Positions 30,221 to 39,676 are shown, counted from the first letter of the stretch. The stretch is DNA of 64,000 bases from Ignavibacteria bacterium (GCA_016719565.1 JADJYU010000018.1:62001-126000); one strand, 5' to 3'. Notes: generated by a model from the sequence alone, not told the origin. Numbers and translations are program-made.

Positions 30221-31563
30221 TGGAAAAAATATTAATCGTTGATGACAATGAAGTTTTAAGATATACATTAACAGAGCTTCTGGAAGAATCAGGTTATGAA
30301 TGCACGGCATTTGAAGAAGGAACGGCGGCGCTGAAAGAGATCAAAGAACGTCATTACGGAGTTGTAATACTTGATATGCGTCTGCCTGGAATGAGCGGAC
30401 TTGAAATTTTAAAAAAGATAAAGGAATCGGATCCTTCTCTGCCTGTCATTATACTGACTGCGTTTGGTGATATTAAAACTGCTGTAGAATGTATGAAACA
30501 GGGAGCTCAGGACTTTATTGCAAAACCTTTTGATAATGATGCAATGATCATGACAACTAAGAATACGCTTGAGCTGAAATATTTAAAGCAGGAAGTTAAT
30601 ATACTCCGCAAAAAATTAGATGAAAATTACAGAGAAGGTGAAGTTATCGGAAATTCTGAAGTCATGAAAAAGTTTTGAGCAGGTTTCCATAGTCGCCCCT
30701 ACAAATCTAAGCGTATTGATAGAAGGAGAAAGCGGAACCGGTAAGGAAGTAATTTCATGTTTGATCCATTCTTCAAGTGACAGAAGAGACAAACCATTTA
30801 TTGCAGTTGACTGCGGAGCGATCCCGGAAAGTCTTATAGAGAGCGAACTGTTTGGTCATGAAAAAGGCGCATTCACGGATGCAAAAATGCAAAGGAAGGA
30901 AAATTCGAACTTGCGAATGAGGGAACGATATTTCTTGATGAGATAACAAATCTCTCGGATTCAAATCAGATAAAACTGCTGAGGGTCTTACAGGAAAGGA
31001 GGGTAACTAGACTCGGAGCCAAGAAATCGGTTAAGCTTGATATCCGTATAATAGCTGCAACCAATCTTAAACTTGCTGAAGCTGTAAACAATCAGAGATT
31101 CAGGCAGGATCTGTATTACAGGTTAAATGAGTTTCATATTGAACTTCCTCCGCTCAGGGAAAGAAAAGAAGACATAAGTTTATTTGTTGAACACTTTATA
31201 AATGATGCAAATAAGGAACTGAACCGCAACGTAAAGCAAATGTCAGATAAAATTATGGAAAAACTCGTTAATCATACCTGGCAGGGAAATGTAAGGGAAC
31301 TGCGCAATATAATTCGACGCGCTGTTTTATTATCAAAAGGAGAAACAATTACATCGCTTGAAATTCCTGATGATATTAATTATCAGACTTCTTCTCCTGT
31401 GCAGTCCACCGCCTCAATTTCCGGCATTACAAAGGAGATAGAAAAAGATATGATCATTAAAGCTATACAGGAAGCGAACGGAAACAAATCAAAAGCCGCT
31501 ATGATCTTAAATATGAATGAAAGAACATTTTACAGAAAAATAAAAAATCTCGGTATTAATTAA
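30220..31563 (+). CDS. NtrC-family sigma-54-dependent response regulator (two frameshifts)
   Basis: A receiver domain (phospho-acceptor Asp52 in VVILDMRLPG), an AAA+ domain (Walker A GESGTGKE, loop GAFTDA instead of the commoner GAFTGA, FRQDLYYRLN) and a Fis-type HTH (NKSKAAMILNMNERTFYRKI). Frames break at AAAAAGTTTT near 30675 and in the A5 run near 30890. Adding one base at each restores the family sequence (VFEQVSIVAPTN; AKNAKEGKFELANEGTIFLDE). The ATG overlaps the kinase stop, so the two form an operon. It activates RNA polymerase with sigma-54; candidate targets lie on both sides. Confidence 0.88.
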
Positions 31564-31710
31564 CTCAAGTCTTTTAATCTCTCACCTGTAATCAGGCTCA
31601 TAAAAATTAATTCCTGACACATTTTGTATTTTATGTCAACTTTGTCAGGAATTGCTTCGAATTTCCATTCCAAAATGTGATATTTTAATCATAAAGCGGA
31701 CAATGAATAC

Positions 31711-31726
31711 TGGCACATATATTGCT
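31711..31726 (+). promoter_or_regulatory. Sigma-54 promoter of the YciF-like operon
   Basis: TGGCAC (31711-31716), ATATA, TTGCT (31722-31726): an exact consensus match. It lies 122 bp before the first small gene at 31848 and 148 bp after the end of the sigma-54 activator gene. Confidence 0.8.
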
Positions 31727-31847
31727 TTATATTATTTTATATAATCGTAGCATATAATATATCAAATCTTTTAGTAATAGACCGGGATTTAAATATATTT
31801 ATGTAAATACTTTTAAACTATTAGTTAACTTAAATTTAAATAAAATC

Positions 31848-32039
31848 ATGGCTAAGATTAAAAATTTGGAAGACACTTTAATTAAAGAATCAGATCTTAT
31901 TAGTTCAGGAAAACAACACAGTAAAACCCTGATCAAAAAGGATATTCTGAATGAAGTGTTACAAATCAGCATATTGGAAGAAAACAATTCTAATCTTCCT
32001 GATAATTCGGATGATATGCAAAATATATTTTCTCAATGA
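31848..32039 (+). CDS. 63-aa protein resembling the N-terminus of YciF/DUF892
   Basis: The first 20 residues (MAKIKNLEDTLIKESDLISS) line up with the start of the full-length DUF892 protein two genes downstream (MPKVKNLQDFLIEELKDIYS). After GKQHSKTLIKK the sequence leaves the family and ends acidic (EENNSNLPDNSDDMQNIFSQ). The ferritin-like four-helix bundle and its metal ligands are absent. The gene is in a row with two paralogues behind a consensus sigma-54 promoter. Function is unknown. Confidence 0.65.
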   Translation: MAKIKNLEDTLIKESDLISSGKQHSKTLIKKDILNEVLQISILEENNSNLPDNSDDMQNIFSQ

Positions 32040-32099
32040 TATCCAGTTATTTACCGGTCTGTATTTACTGATAAATTATTAACTCAAAATTTAAAAATC

Positions 32100-32291
32100 A
32101 TGATTAATGCAAAAAATCTGGAAGACTCTTTGATTGAGGAACTGGATCTTAAGAGTTCAGAAAAGCAACTCACATTAGCTTTACCTAAAAAGGACATTCA
32201 GGATGAAGATTCTGAAATTAGCTTAATGGAAGAAAATAATGTCTATTTTCCTAACAAGTCCAATGATCTGGATAAATTATTTTCTGCCTAG
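32100..32291 (+). CDS. Second 63-aa YciF N-terminus-like protein
   Basis: The same length as the preceding gene and clearly its paralogue: MINAKNLEDSLIEELDLKSS, then EKQLTLALPKKDI, then an acidic tail (EENNVYFPNKSNDLDKLFSA). Its N-terminal part is closer to the full-length DUF892 protein (EKQxTxALPK shared) than that of the first copy. The two share the tail pattern EENNxxxPxxSxDxxxxFS, which the long protein lacks, so they form a distinct short family rather than random truncations. Confidence 0.65.
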   Translation: MINAKNLEDSLIEELDLKSSEKQLTLALPKKDIQDEDSEISLMEENNVYFPNKSNDLDKLFSA

Positions 32292-32357
32292 TATCCAAAA
32301 AATATATGTTTGTCACACAACATATAAATTATTTATTAACATAAACTTAAAATAATC

Positions 32358-32861
32358 ATGCCTAAAGTAAAAAATTTGCAAGACTTTCTAATTGAAGAAC
32401 TGAAAGATATTTACAGCGCTGAAAAGCAGATCACGAAAGCTTTACCTAAAATGATAAAAGCAGCAACATCAGATGAACTGAAAGAAGCTTTCCAGAATCA
32501 TCTTGATGAAACAACAGAACAGATAAACAGATTAGAAAAAATCTCAGAGATAGTGGGAAAAAATTTAACCGGTAAAAAATGCAAGGCAATGGAAGGACTT
32601 GTAGGAGAAGGAAGGGAAATAATTGAAGAAGAAATGGACAGCGATGTCAGAGATGTCGCCTTAATTGCAGCCGGTCAAAAAGTTGAACATTATGAAATAG
32701 CGTCATATGGATGCGCAAGAACTTATGCAAGACTTCTCGGACATAGCGAAGTAGAAGAGCTCCTTCAGGAGACTCTAGATGAAGAAGGAAATGCGAATAA
32801 GCTGCTTACCGAAATTTCTGAGAGTTTAAATCTGGTGGCAATGGACGAATCAGAAAAGTAA
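32358..32861 (+). CDS. YciE/YciF ferritin-like DUF892 protein
   Basis: A 167-residue protein matching DUF892 over its full length. It has KNLQDFLIEELKDIYSAEKQITKALPKMIKAA, the helix with HLDET, the EVGKNLTGKKCKAMEGLVGEG-type segment and QKVEHYEIASYGCARTYA with the conserved E-H-Y-E. Family members are ferritin-like four-helix bundles with a di-metal site, induced in stress and stationary phase. It ends 47 bp before a strong terminator. It is the last gene of the sigma-54-controlled operon. Confidence 0.9.
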   Translation: MPKVKNLQDFLIEELKDIYSAEKQITKALPKMIKAATSDELKEAFQNHLDETTEQINRLEKISEIVGKNLTGKKCKAMEGLVGEGREIIEEEMDSDVRDVALIAAGQKVEHYEIASYGCARTYARLLGHSEVEELLQETLDEEGNANKLLTEISESLNLVAMDESEK

Positions 32862-32908
32862 ATTGATTTTATTGTGTTTATTCCCGGAACCCAATACCGG
32901 GATATCGA

Positions 32909-32950
32909 ATCCTGTCCTTATTACTTAGTATAATAAGGGCAGGATTTTTT
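32909..32950 (+). terminator. Rho-independent terminator of the YciF-like operon
   Basis: ATCCTGTCCTTATTA and TAATAAGGGCAGGAT form a long stem around a short loop and are followed by TTTTTT. Confidence 0.85.
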
Positions 32951-33156
32951 ATGTGTATAGAAATGCTGTATTAATTAAGCAGCCTGAGTGTATTAATAAC
33001 TTTAATTTTTTGGGTTATTAATTTTCCAGGAACATACTTTTATAAATTATTCCCAGCGGATACTTCTGATAGTTTTGTAATTTTATATCCGGATTGATGA
33101 AAACTCCGGGCGAGGTATGCTGTAAGTATAACTGATTGAAATTACCGCATTCAAAA

Positions 33157-33807
33157 CTATTTATTTACCTTCTCCAAACCTGAGATCACAAGCTCATTAA
33201 ATTTATCATAAGGTTTCAGCTGATAAAAAATCCTTCTCATTTCTCTGGTTTCTTCACTTAAATCAGAAGATTGAAAAACGGGAAACTCCCTTATTATTCT
33301 GTTATCTGAAATATAGATCGAATCAAATCCCATATATCCATGAAACTTGCCATTCTTATCATTTACATCTTCAGCATTGATCTGCTCAATTTTTATTTCA
33401 TTGAATGAACTATCCGGATTTGATGCAATTGCAAACATGTCAACGAAAGTTTGTGAACCGGCGGATTTTGTTATAATGTATAATTCTTCAAAGCCGTTTT
33501 TATCAAGATCCGCAAGCAATGTAGCTGACATTGGATTCTTTAACGGAAATTTCAATGTATCAGCGGAGTTTTTAAAACCTTTTCCGGCGATCATATAATT
33601 ACTGACACTGGTCGATGGCTTTGATTCAATAATAATGAACTGATTACCATTTTCGGTAGTAATTTCTTTTCTTACTGTAACTGCAGTGTCATTTTTTATT
33701 GTCATTTTCTCTACAGAGTCGTTCTTAATTACTGTTTCCTGCTGTTTATCACTGCATGAAATAAAACCGACAATTATAACTACAATTGAAATTAATATGA
33801 TTTTCAT
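33157..33807 (-). CDS. Hypothetical lipoprotein
   Basis: A 216-residue protein with a lipoprotein signal peptide (lipobox FISC, Cys18). The mature part begins with a Lys/Glu/Thr-rich linker, then a compact domain containing DLDKNGFEELYIITKS, an FG-GAP-like acidic loop. I do not recognise a named family. It lies in a group of envelope and stress genes, and no promoter could be assigned. Confidence 0.6.
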   Translation of the reverse strand: MKIILISIVVIIVGFISCSDKQQETVIKNDSVEKMTIKNDTAVTVRKEITTENGNQFIIIESKPSTSVSNYMIAGKGFKNSADTLKFPLKNPMSATLLADLDKNGFEELYIITKSAGSQTFVDMFAIASNPDSSFNEIKIEQINAEDVNDKNGKFHGYMGFDSIYISDNRIIREFPVFQSSDLSEETREMRRIFYQLKPYDKFNELVISGLEKVNK

Positions 33808-33945
33808 TTTGAATGTTTTAATTATTTAAAGAAGCCACACATATCATTAATTTTAATGAATAATTTTAAAATCCTTATTAAAACTAATTCATGTGTGGCT
33901 GATTCCCCATTAATATTTGTATGGTGATATAGCTATTGATTCCTG

Positions 33946-34686
33946 TTAATTAAACTCCCAGCCGCGAAGTACTACGACTCTGCTATCCAAATGCTTAACT
34001 CCTTTATACTCTCTGTCTCCGTCCTTGTACTCTCTGTTACTATTATCATCCCTGTCTCTTTTGTACTCTCTAAATTGTTTGTACTCTCTGCCACCTATGT
34101 AAGGATCATCAGAGTCCCTGGAATCAGTGAGCCATTTATTATTATTGTCACTAAAAGAGTTAAGCGAATTCAGTTCATAAACTGTCTTATTGGGTATTCC
34201 GTACTGCTGGATTGCTTCCGTTAATGATGCTGTAAGTTTACTGAACCATTGCCGCTGCCCTTCCAGTGTTTTCGATTTCTCAATGACTTTTCTGTATTGC
34301 ATAAAATTGTCACCAAGGATTTTCAAGTTCTTATCAGTTTTGTTGTTGAGGTCATCTGATGATTTTATCACGACATCAAGCAGTTTATTAGCATGTTTTC
34401 TGGAATCAACGGAATCGTTCTCCGCCAGTTCATCTTTTATCGTTAAGTAATGATCGAATATATCACCCAGTTTATCATGCAGATTTTTAGATACTTTATC
34501 TGATACTGATATTTCAGTCATTACAACGTTTTTGAAGAGCGTGTCTTCTGAAATAATTTCCTTTACTGTTATAGATACGTTATTCTTAATAGTATCAATT
34601 TCCTGATTCACACTTTGCTTATCCCAAGAACAGGAAAAAGATATCATGATTATTAATGTTAACGGCATTAAATTTTTGAAAGACAT
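33946..34686 (-). CDS. Hypothetical lipoprotein with charged REYK repeats
   Basis: A 246-residue protein with lipobox SFSC (Cys19). Residues ~30-175 are predicted helical (KNLHDKLGDIFDHYLTIKDEL...; regular Lys/Leu spacing, possibly a DUF3347-like four-helix fold). The C-terminal 60 residues carry repeated REYK-type motifs (REYKQFREYKRD, NREYKDGDREYKG). A sigma-54-like site lies about 85 bp upstream. Function is unknown. The repeats suggest a low-complexity surface-binding tail; that is inference from composition. Confidence 0.6.
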   Translation of the reverse strand: MSFKNLMPLTLIIMISFSCSWDKQSVNQEIDTIKNNVSITVKEIISEDTLFKNVVMTEISVSDKVSKNLHDKLGDIFDHYLTIKDELAENDSVDSRKHANKLLDVVIKSSDDLNNKTDKNLKILGDNFMQYRKVIEKSKTLEGQRQWFSKLTASLTEAIQQYGIPNKTVYELNSLNSFSDNNNKWLTDSRDSDDPYIGGREYKQFREYKRDRDDNSNREYKDGDREYKGVKHLDSRVVVLRGWEFN

Positions 34687-34770
34687 TTCTAAATTACCTA
34701 AAGTTATTCATTAAATACACCATCACAACAAACGGCAGATCTGTGGGGTCGTTAATTTTACAGATGTTAT

Positions 34771-34786
34771 TTCATTTTCTGTGCCA
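34771..34786 (-). promoter_or_regulatory. Possible sigma-54 promoter (weak -12)
   Basis: On the minus strand TGGCAC, AGAAA, ATGAA, 85 bp upstream of the lipoprotein ATG at 34686. The variant -12 is identical to the site at 4158. The 34687-35062 gap also holds the plus-strand site at 35008 and nothing else recognised. Confidence 0.4.
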
Positions 34787-35007
34787 GGATGTTTTCTGAA
34801 TTTAATTCTCTGTTTAATGTTAATTACTGATTTAATGAACACCTATTTTACTTTAGTATTCTTTTTAAAACTTATATTTGCAAAATCTCAGTTAAACTTT
34901 TGTTTAAATGCACCTGATTTACTGACATGTCTGACATTTTTGACATACTTCCGATATTAGCTTTAAATAAATTTTGAAAATCTATTTAATTTCATACGAA
35001 TCCTGAC

Positions 35008-35023
35008 TGGCACGCTTTATGCA
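35008..35023 (+). promoter_or_regulatory. Sigma-54 promoter of the Asn-rich gene
   Basis: TGGCAC, GCTTT, ATGCA, the same form as the site at 24022-24037. It lies 40 bp upstream of the ATG at 35063. Confidence 0.65.
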
Positions 35024-35062
35024 TTAGTTTTACTAAAACTAAACCCAATGGAGGATTTAAAA

Positions 35063-35483
35063 ATGAACTACTCAGAAATGAACAATGATAGAAACAAAGA
35101 AATGATCGACAAAGTAATGATCAACAAAAATATGTATAATCAGGATATGAATGTTGAAGAGAACAACAACGGAGTGAACAACGGTGATGTTAACAACAGT
35201 TAACAACAGTGATGTGAACAGAAGTGAATTGAACAACTTTGTAGTGAACAACAGTGATGTGAACAACTTTGAAGAATTCGGTGTAGATGATATCCTGGAC
35301 ATATACATTCCGGAATCATCTGACAATATTGAGTCACCTGATATAGATAATAATAATGATAAGGATAATATGGAATCGAAGTTGAATAATGTTGTATTTT
35401 ATAAGCAGGATTCGGATGAGATTATTATTATCCGGAATGATTTGAAAAATAAATGGAATAATAGAAATTCTCTGCCTTATTAA
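35063..35483 (+). CDS. Asn-rich repeat protein (one frameshift inside the repeats)
   Basis: ATG at 35063 follows a clear ribosome site (GGAGG, 8 bases before). The first frame (MNYSEMNNDRNKEMIDK..., then NNGVNNGDVNNS) stops at about 35203 in a repeat. The second frame carries on with NNSDVNRSELNNFVVNNSDVNNF and an acidic, non-repetitive C-terminus (FGVDDILDIYIPESSDN...) to 35483. The two join if a short piece of the AACAACAGT repeat was lost. The repeat has a five-residue period around NN. There is no signal peptide. A sigma-54 promoter is upstream. Function is unknown. Confidence 0.6.
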
Positions 35484-35576
35484 AAAATTGATAGCGGATG
35501 GAATCATATATCCGCATCAGGCAGAAAAAAAAGTGAGTTAAAAATTTCGTGAACAGGAAATAAGTCTATTGTTATT

Positions 35577-36020
35577 ATGAATGAAATGTTGATCACACTA
35601 TTAAAATGTACCGCAATTTATTTTCTTGTGTTAATTTGCCTGAGATTGCTGGGGAAAAGGAGTTTAGCGGAGATATCGCCAATAGATTTGGCTTTTTTAA
35701 TACTTATCGGCTCTACATTTGGTCAGCAGTTTCCTGAAGATAATAAATTTCTATCCGCTTTGTTTAGTATTGTTACACTTACAATTGTAAACTATACATT
35801 GACAAAAGGAATTAACAAATTTAAAAACATTAGAAAAATTGTTGAAGGCGAGCCTGTGATTCTGGTTCGAAACGGAAAAGTATATTTGAAAAGATTAGAT
35901 AAAGAGAACATTTCAATGGATCATCTGAAAGAGGCTTTTCGGGACAAGGGAATAAATAAAATCGAAGATGTTAATCTGGCTATTCTTGAAACGAACGGGA
36001 AGATAAGCGTAATCAAGTAA
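35577..36020 (+). CDS. DUF421 (YetF-like) membrane protein
   Basis: A 147-residue protein with about three N-terminal membrane helices (residues ~5-85; LKCTAIYFLVLICLRLLGKRSLAEISPIDLAFLILIGS). It then has the soluble DUF421 domain (VEGEPVILVRNGKVYLKRLDKENIS... LREAFRDKG-like, ILETNGKISVIK). The RLLGKRSLAEISPIDL motif is typical. Related YetF-type proteins influence spore or envelope properties, but the exact role is not established. It is a shorter version than the usual ~200-residue members. Confidence 0.85.
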   Translation: MNEMLITLLKCTAIYFLVLICLRLLGKRSLAEISPIDLAFLILIGSTFGQQFPEDNKFLSALFSIVTLTIVNYTLTKGINKFKNIRKIVEGEPVILVRNGKVYLKRLDKENISMDHLKEAFRDKGINKIEDVNLAILETNGKISVIK

Positions 36021-36232
36021 TTTCCCCTCCTGATGTTGATAGGAATAAATTTTCATTTGGAAAGAATAGATTTATTAGAATTTATTTTCTGTATCATACA
36101 ATGCTGACATATTCCGACTTAACCTCTGCAAGATTAATACACACTCTAAGATCTTCACACTATTAGATTCAATTAAGTTAATACTTTTCAATATAGAATT
36201 GAAAACCAAAATTCAAAAAGTTAATTTGCTCT

Positions 36233-36305
36233 GCGACCTTAGCTCAGCTGGCAGAGCAAATGACTCTTAATCATTAGGTCGGGGGTTCGAGCCCCCCAGG
36301 TCGCA
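36233..36305 (+). tRNA. tRNA-Lys (anticodon CTT)
   Basis: A 73-nt cloverleaf. The acceptor stem GCGACCT pairs with AGGTCGC, the D-arm is AGCTCAGCTGGCAGAGC, and the anticodon arm AATGA-CTCTTAA-TCATT places CTT at 34-36. The T-arm is GGGGGTTCGAGCCCCCC. CCA is not encoded. A terminator follows at once. It marks the boundary where the gene content becomes accessory. Confidence 0.95.
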
Positions 36306-36313
36306 CGTAACAT

Positions 36314-36348
36314 AAACCCTTATAGGTAAATAACTTATAAGGGTTTTT
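36314..36348 (+). terminator. Rho-independent terminator after tRNA-Lys
   Basis: AAACCCTTATA and TATAAGGGTTTTT form a stem with T run nine bases after the tRNA. Confidence 0.8.
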
Positions 36349-36434
36349 CATATTTTAAAATAAATACATTGAAATCATCGGAACGATTTGGGAACGATTC
36401 TATTTCAAAATTTATTTAATTATTACATTGATAG

Positions 36435-36644
36435 TTAATCAATATCATTAAAAACAAACTTTCCATTCCTAAAACTAAATTCAAAAATTAATGGAGAATT
36501 AACTTTTCCTTGTTTTCCTATTTTTACAATAATGCTTTGGACTCGTTTAATTTTATTTCTATTTTTCTCAAGATGATACCAAATATTTCTAATATCATTC
36601 TCAGTTATTTGAGAATTCTTGCCCACTCTTTTAATTGGTTTCAT
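36435..36644 (-). CDS. Small hypothetical protein (69 aa)
   Basis: The start is taken at MKPIKRVGKNSQIT (36644), which follows the stop of the upstream gene by five bases with GGTGAGTT between; an upstream in-frame Met would sit inside that gene. The product is basic and single-domain (ENDIRNIWYHLEKNRNKIKRVQ... SPLIFEFSFRNGKFVF), without signal or membrane segment. It is the last gene of the minus-strand operon that contains gpgS. I do not recognise a family. Confidence 0.55.
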   Translation of the reverse strand: MKPIKRVGKNSQITENDIRNIWYHLEKNRNKIKRVQSIIVKIGKQGKVNSPLIFEFSFRNGKFVFNDID

Positions 36645-36648
36645 AAAC

Positions 36649-37153
36649 TCACCTAATTTTTTTTTCGAAAATAAGAAAATTATTATCAACGACATTAACT
36701 TTATTTAAAATACCTGTTTCTCTTGCTCCTTTATATATTTCGAGTACCTCTTCTCTAGAAGAATGAAGATTATTATTTTCTAATAAAAGACGTCCCGAAA
36801 TCTTATCAAATTTGGATGTTTCTTTTGTAGCTTCTTGCAAAATAATATTTTTTATTTCTGGGTATAGATTGATAATCTTGGATATTTCGAATAATGCAAC
36901 TACCTTTTCTTCAGGTATATTGATATATACAGATGGAATGCCAAGTCTATTTGGTATACATGCAAAGCGTGCAATCAAGGGATTTTGCTCTATTTTATCT
37001 TCAATACTTTTTTTTTAAAGAGCTAATTTCTCCTGTTTCCAAAATTTCAACAGCTGCAGTTGGTAATTCAACTGCTTGTAATAGATTAATTTTTCTAATC
37101 TTTAAAGGAATAGCCCCATCATTATACTCATCTATCAAGTTCTGATTCTCCAA
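36649..37153 (-). CDS. Hypothetical protein, about 165-175 aa (frameshift at A9)
   Basis: The downstream part has ARFACIPNRLGIPSVYINIPEEKVVALFEISKII... and ends LIFEKKIR. The upstream part (YLENQNLIDEYNDGAIPLKIRKINLLQAVELPTAAVEILETGEISSL) lies in another frame and joins through the A9 run near 37012. The N-terminal start is uncertain: a TTG at 37153 or an earlier rare codon beside the Nudix stop. I do not recognise a family. Position in the operon between Nudix and a 69-aa gene gives no function. Confidence 0.5.
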
Positions 37154-37172
37154 GTATAGTTGATTATCAATA

Positions 37173-37601
37173 TTATGCAGTTTTCTGATAATTCTTTATT
37201 TTGTTTAAGAAGTACATTCTAATGGAATCTTTATACCCTTCTTTCATATTGATATTTTCAATTTCATCATAGCTAAACCATCTTTGTTCTAAGTATTCTT
37301 CATTAGAAAAAACTTTTTGATTATCTAATATCTCACATTGATATATAATCACAATGTATTGTTTACTTATATCAATTGATTCCACAATAAACGTCCAAAC
37401 GTTAACTAAATTAATAATTCGTACTTTTGTAAACCCAAGCTCTTCATACAATTCACGAACTAACGCATCTTCTGGTTTTTCTCCAAATTCAAGTTTACCT
37501 CCTGGCAGTTCCCATGCTCCTTTTAAATCCATTAAACACAGAATTTTTAAACCCCGTGTTATAATTGCTTTAGTTGTAATTTTCTGAATTTGTTTAGACA
37601 C
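37173..37601 (-). CDS. Nudix hydrolase
   Basis: The product has 142 residues. The Nudix box is complete: GKLEFGEKPEDALVRELYEELGF fits GX5EX7REUXEEXGU, with the Mg-binding glutamates in RELYEE. The N-terminus TTKAIITRGLKILCLMDLKGAWELPGG is typical of small nucleotide-diphosphate hydrolases. The substrate is not predictable. It starts four bases after the gpgS stop, so it is translated within the same operon and may process a nucleotide-sugar or clean up nucleotides. Confidence 0.88.
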   Translation of the reverse strand: MSKQIQKITTKAIITRGLKILCLMDLKGAWELPGGKLEFGEKPEDALVRELYEELGFTKVRIINLVNVWTFIVESIDISKQYIVIIYQCEILDNQKVFSNEEYLEQRWFSYDEIENINMKEGYKDSIRMYFLNKIKNYQKTA

Positions 37602-37605
37602 ATTA

Positions 37606-38521
37606 TTATATCATAGATTTAAATTTTTTGCGATAGGATTTGAGTGTTATTATGGGCGAAAGTCTATAATCCGTTATAATAATATCATTAGGTTTTGGCG
37701 TTTCTTTCACCATTTCAAATTGGCGTAAAATATTAGCAGGGGTTTTACGAATATTAACTATACCAAATTCTTCAGCAATGAGCAAGAGGGTTTTTAAAAT
37801 TGCAGCCCCCATTTGTCCCAAAGAGTTAACACTCTGAAGAGGATGGATTCTTTTGCCTAAATTAACTTGAGCAATCTCATTAACGTTTAAAGTGTATAGA
37901 GCCTGCAGTAAAATTGTTACTTCAACGCTATATCCGGAATAAAAGTATATCTTCTCTAAAAATTTTCGATATCCTCCATATTCCCCGGAAAGCGGCTGGA
38001 TAATGTTTTTTGTTTTTGGAAAAAAGAAATTAAGGAATGGGCGAACTAAAATTTCTGTTACACGGGAATCTCCCTTCGGTCTTTTATAGAAACCCTTTAT
38101 AAACTTGATTGAATCATCAACTAATAAGGGTCCGTAATCCAATAACAAATTTTTTACTAAAATTTTTCGTATCAGAATCAATCCAAATAATAATATCTGT
38201 ATTCAAGTAGTAAAGAGATGTCCAAAGATTCCAACCTTTTCCACGTCTTAACTTAACTCCCAATTCTTTTGCAGAAAGAATATCTTTTATGACCGAAATA
38301 CCCTCACTTTCTCCCTCAGCAATACTCCCATCATTTGAACCGCTATCAACAATAATAATCTCGTCAATGAGATTACAACAATTCTTTATTATCTTTACCA
38401 CCTTTTTTATAGTTTGTACTTCATTTAAAACAGGAAGACAAACCCCAATAGATACTCCTTTTGATTTTTTTAACTTTTGCAATTTCTGAAGTGTAAAGTC
38501 AGAGTAATTAAAATATTTCAT
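37606..38521 (-). CDS. gpgS: Glucosyl-3-phosphoglycerate synthase (one frameshift)
   Basis: A GT-A enzyme that moves glucose from an NDP-donor to 3-phosphoglycerate. The first part has VCLPVLNEVQTI, VDSGSNDGS, LRRGKGWNLW and the metal motif IDSD. The second has FIKGFYKRP, RVTEILVRPFLNFFFP, the acceptor-site segment IQPLSGEYGGYR, GYSVEVTILLQ and IAQVNLGKRIH, all diagnostic of GpgS. The frames change between about 38117 and 38160; removing one A in the A6 run near 38155 joins them as NLLLDYGPLLVDDS. About 300 residues, close to family length. Products are glucosylglycerate-type solutes or precursors. Confidence 0.85.
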
Positions 38522-39676
38522 ATATTATTTTGCCATTAGTGAGTGGCGGTAGATTAAAATTAAAGGCGATAGTTTGTCCTATATCTGAAAAAGTATTTCT
38601 TACTCCGATGTTAACAGAGTTGGTAGTTTTTTTGTTATAAATTAACAGAGGTACATATTCTCGGCAGTGCCCACGTAAGTTAACAGTTGGATCACATCCA
38701 TGGTCCGCTGTAATTATTAATAAATCATTATCCTTAAGCATTTCTACATATTTCTGAAGCCAATTATCTATTCCAATTAGGGAATTAGCGAACCCTTCTA
38801 AATTTTTCTTATGCCCAAAATTATCTGTATCTGGAATCACATAGAATTGCATGTCAAATCCATTTTGAGTATCAGAAGAAATTAAAGAAAATAATTCTTT
38901 ATTGTTGTTATATTGATCCTGTAATATATTAGCTCCTTTTGGATAATTAAGGATTCTATTTAAATGCTTTGTCAATCTCACCGAAACGCCTTGATCAATT
39001 AAATCACCAATTAAACTTGAAGGGGGGATATTTACCAGCAAGAAGTCTTTACGTTCTGATTCATTGCGAATAAAATTACCAGGTTCTCCTGTGAATGGTC
39101 GAGTAATAATTCTAACAAAACCAGAATTGAAAAGAGACTTAGATATCTTTTCTGCTATTTTATTCAATTCACCGGTCGAAATTATATTTTCATGGGCGGC
39201 TAATAAAATTACTCCGTCGTCTGAAAGGTAAAAATCGGTAATTTTGTTCTTTGATGTTCTTGAAAATATTTATCCAAAGCTATATAGCCAGAAATATATA
39301 GGTTACATATAACGGAAGTTTCACATTCTTCTTTTATTTTATTAATTAAGGTTGCATCTAAACTTTGCATGTTGCTCACAAATCGGGTGTAAAAAATAAT
39401 TCCTAACATCTCCCAAACCCCTGCAAAAGTATCGTTTCCCAAAGTTTGTTGCTTCATTTTGCCATACCATGAATAAATATGATTACTAGTTTCACTTGGA
39501 AGATTCAACAACTGACCTAATCCCATTGATTCAAGAAATGGCAATCTAAATTTAGGATTTTTTTTATAGATATTACCAACTGTATTTGTTTGAATATTTT
39601 GAAATTTTAAATAGTCATCTTGTTCTCCAATCCCACATCCATCAAGTATAAGTAGTATTATTTTTTTGTATTTCAT
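38508..39676 (-). CDS. DeoB-like alkaline-phosphatase-superfamily enzyme (one frameshift)
   Basis: It resembles phosphopentomutase. The N-terminal metal Asp is in ILLILDGCGIGE, followed by NTVGNIYKKNP, LESMGLG, and GNDTFAGVWEMLG in place of the usual GKDTTTGHWE. Further on are DTDNFGHK and TADHGCDPT, then RGHCREYVPLLIY where DeoB has TDHTREYVP. Frames join near 39212 by adding one T to the CCTTTCAG run (FTFSDDGVILLAAHE). Replaced active-site neighbours suggest a different substrate from deoxyribose phosphate; it could be a phosphatase or mutase in this operon. The start overlaps the oxidoreductase stop by 4 bp. Confidence 0.75.

Noticed and set aside
36233..36305. Direct repeat of the tRNA 3' end as an attachment site
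   Set aside because: I looked for GTTCGAGCCCCCCAGGTCGC downstream and saw no second copy in the window.
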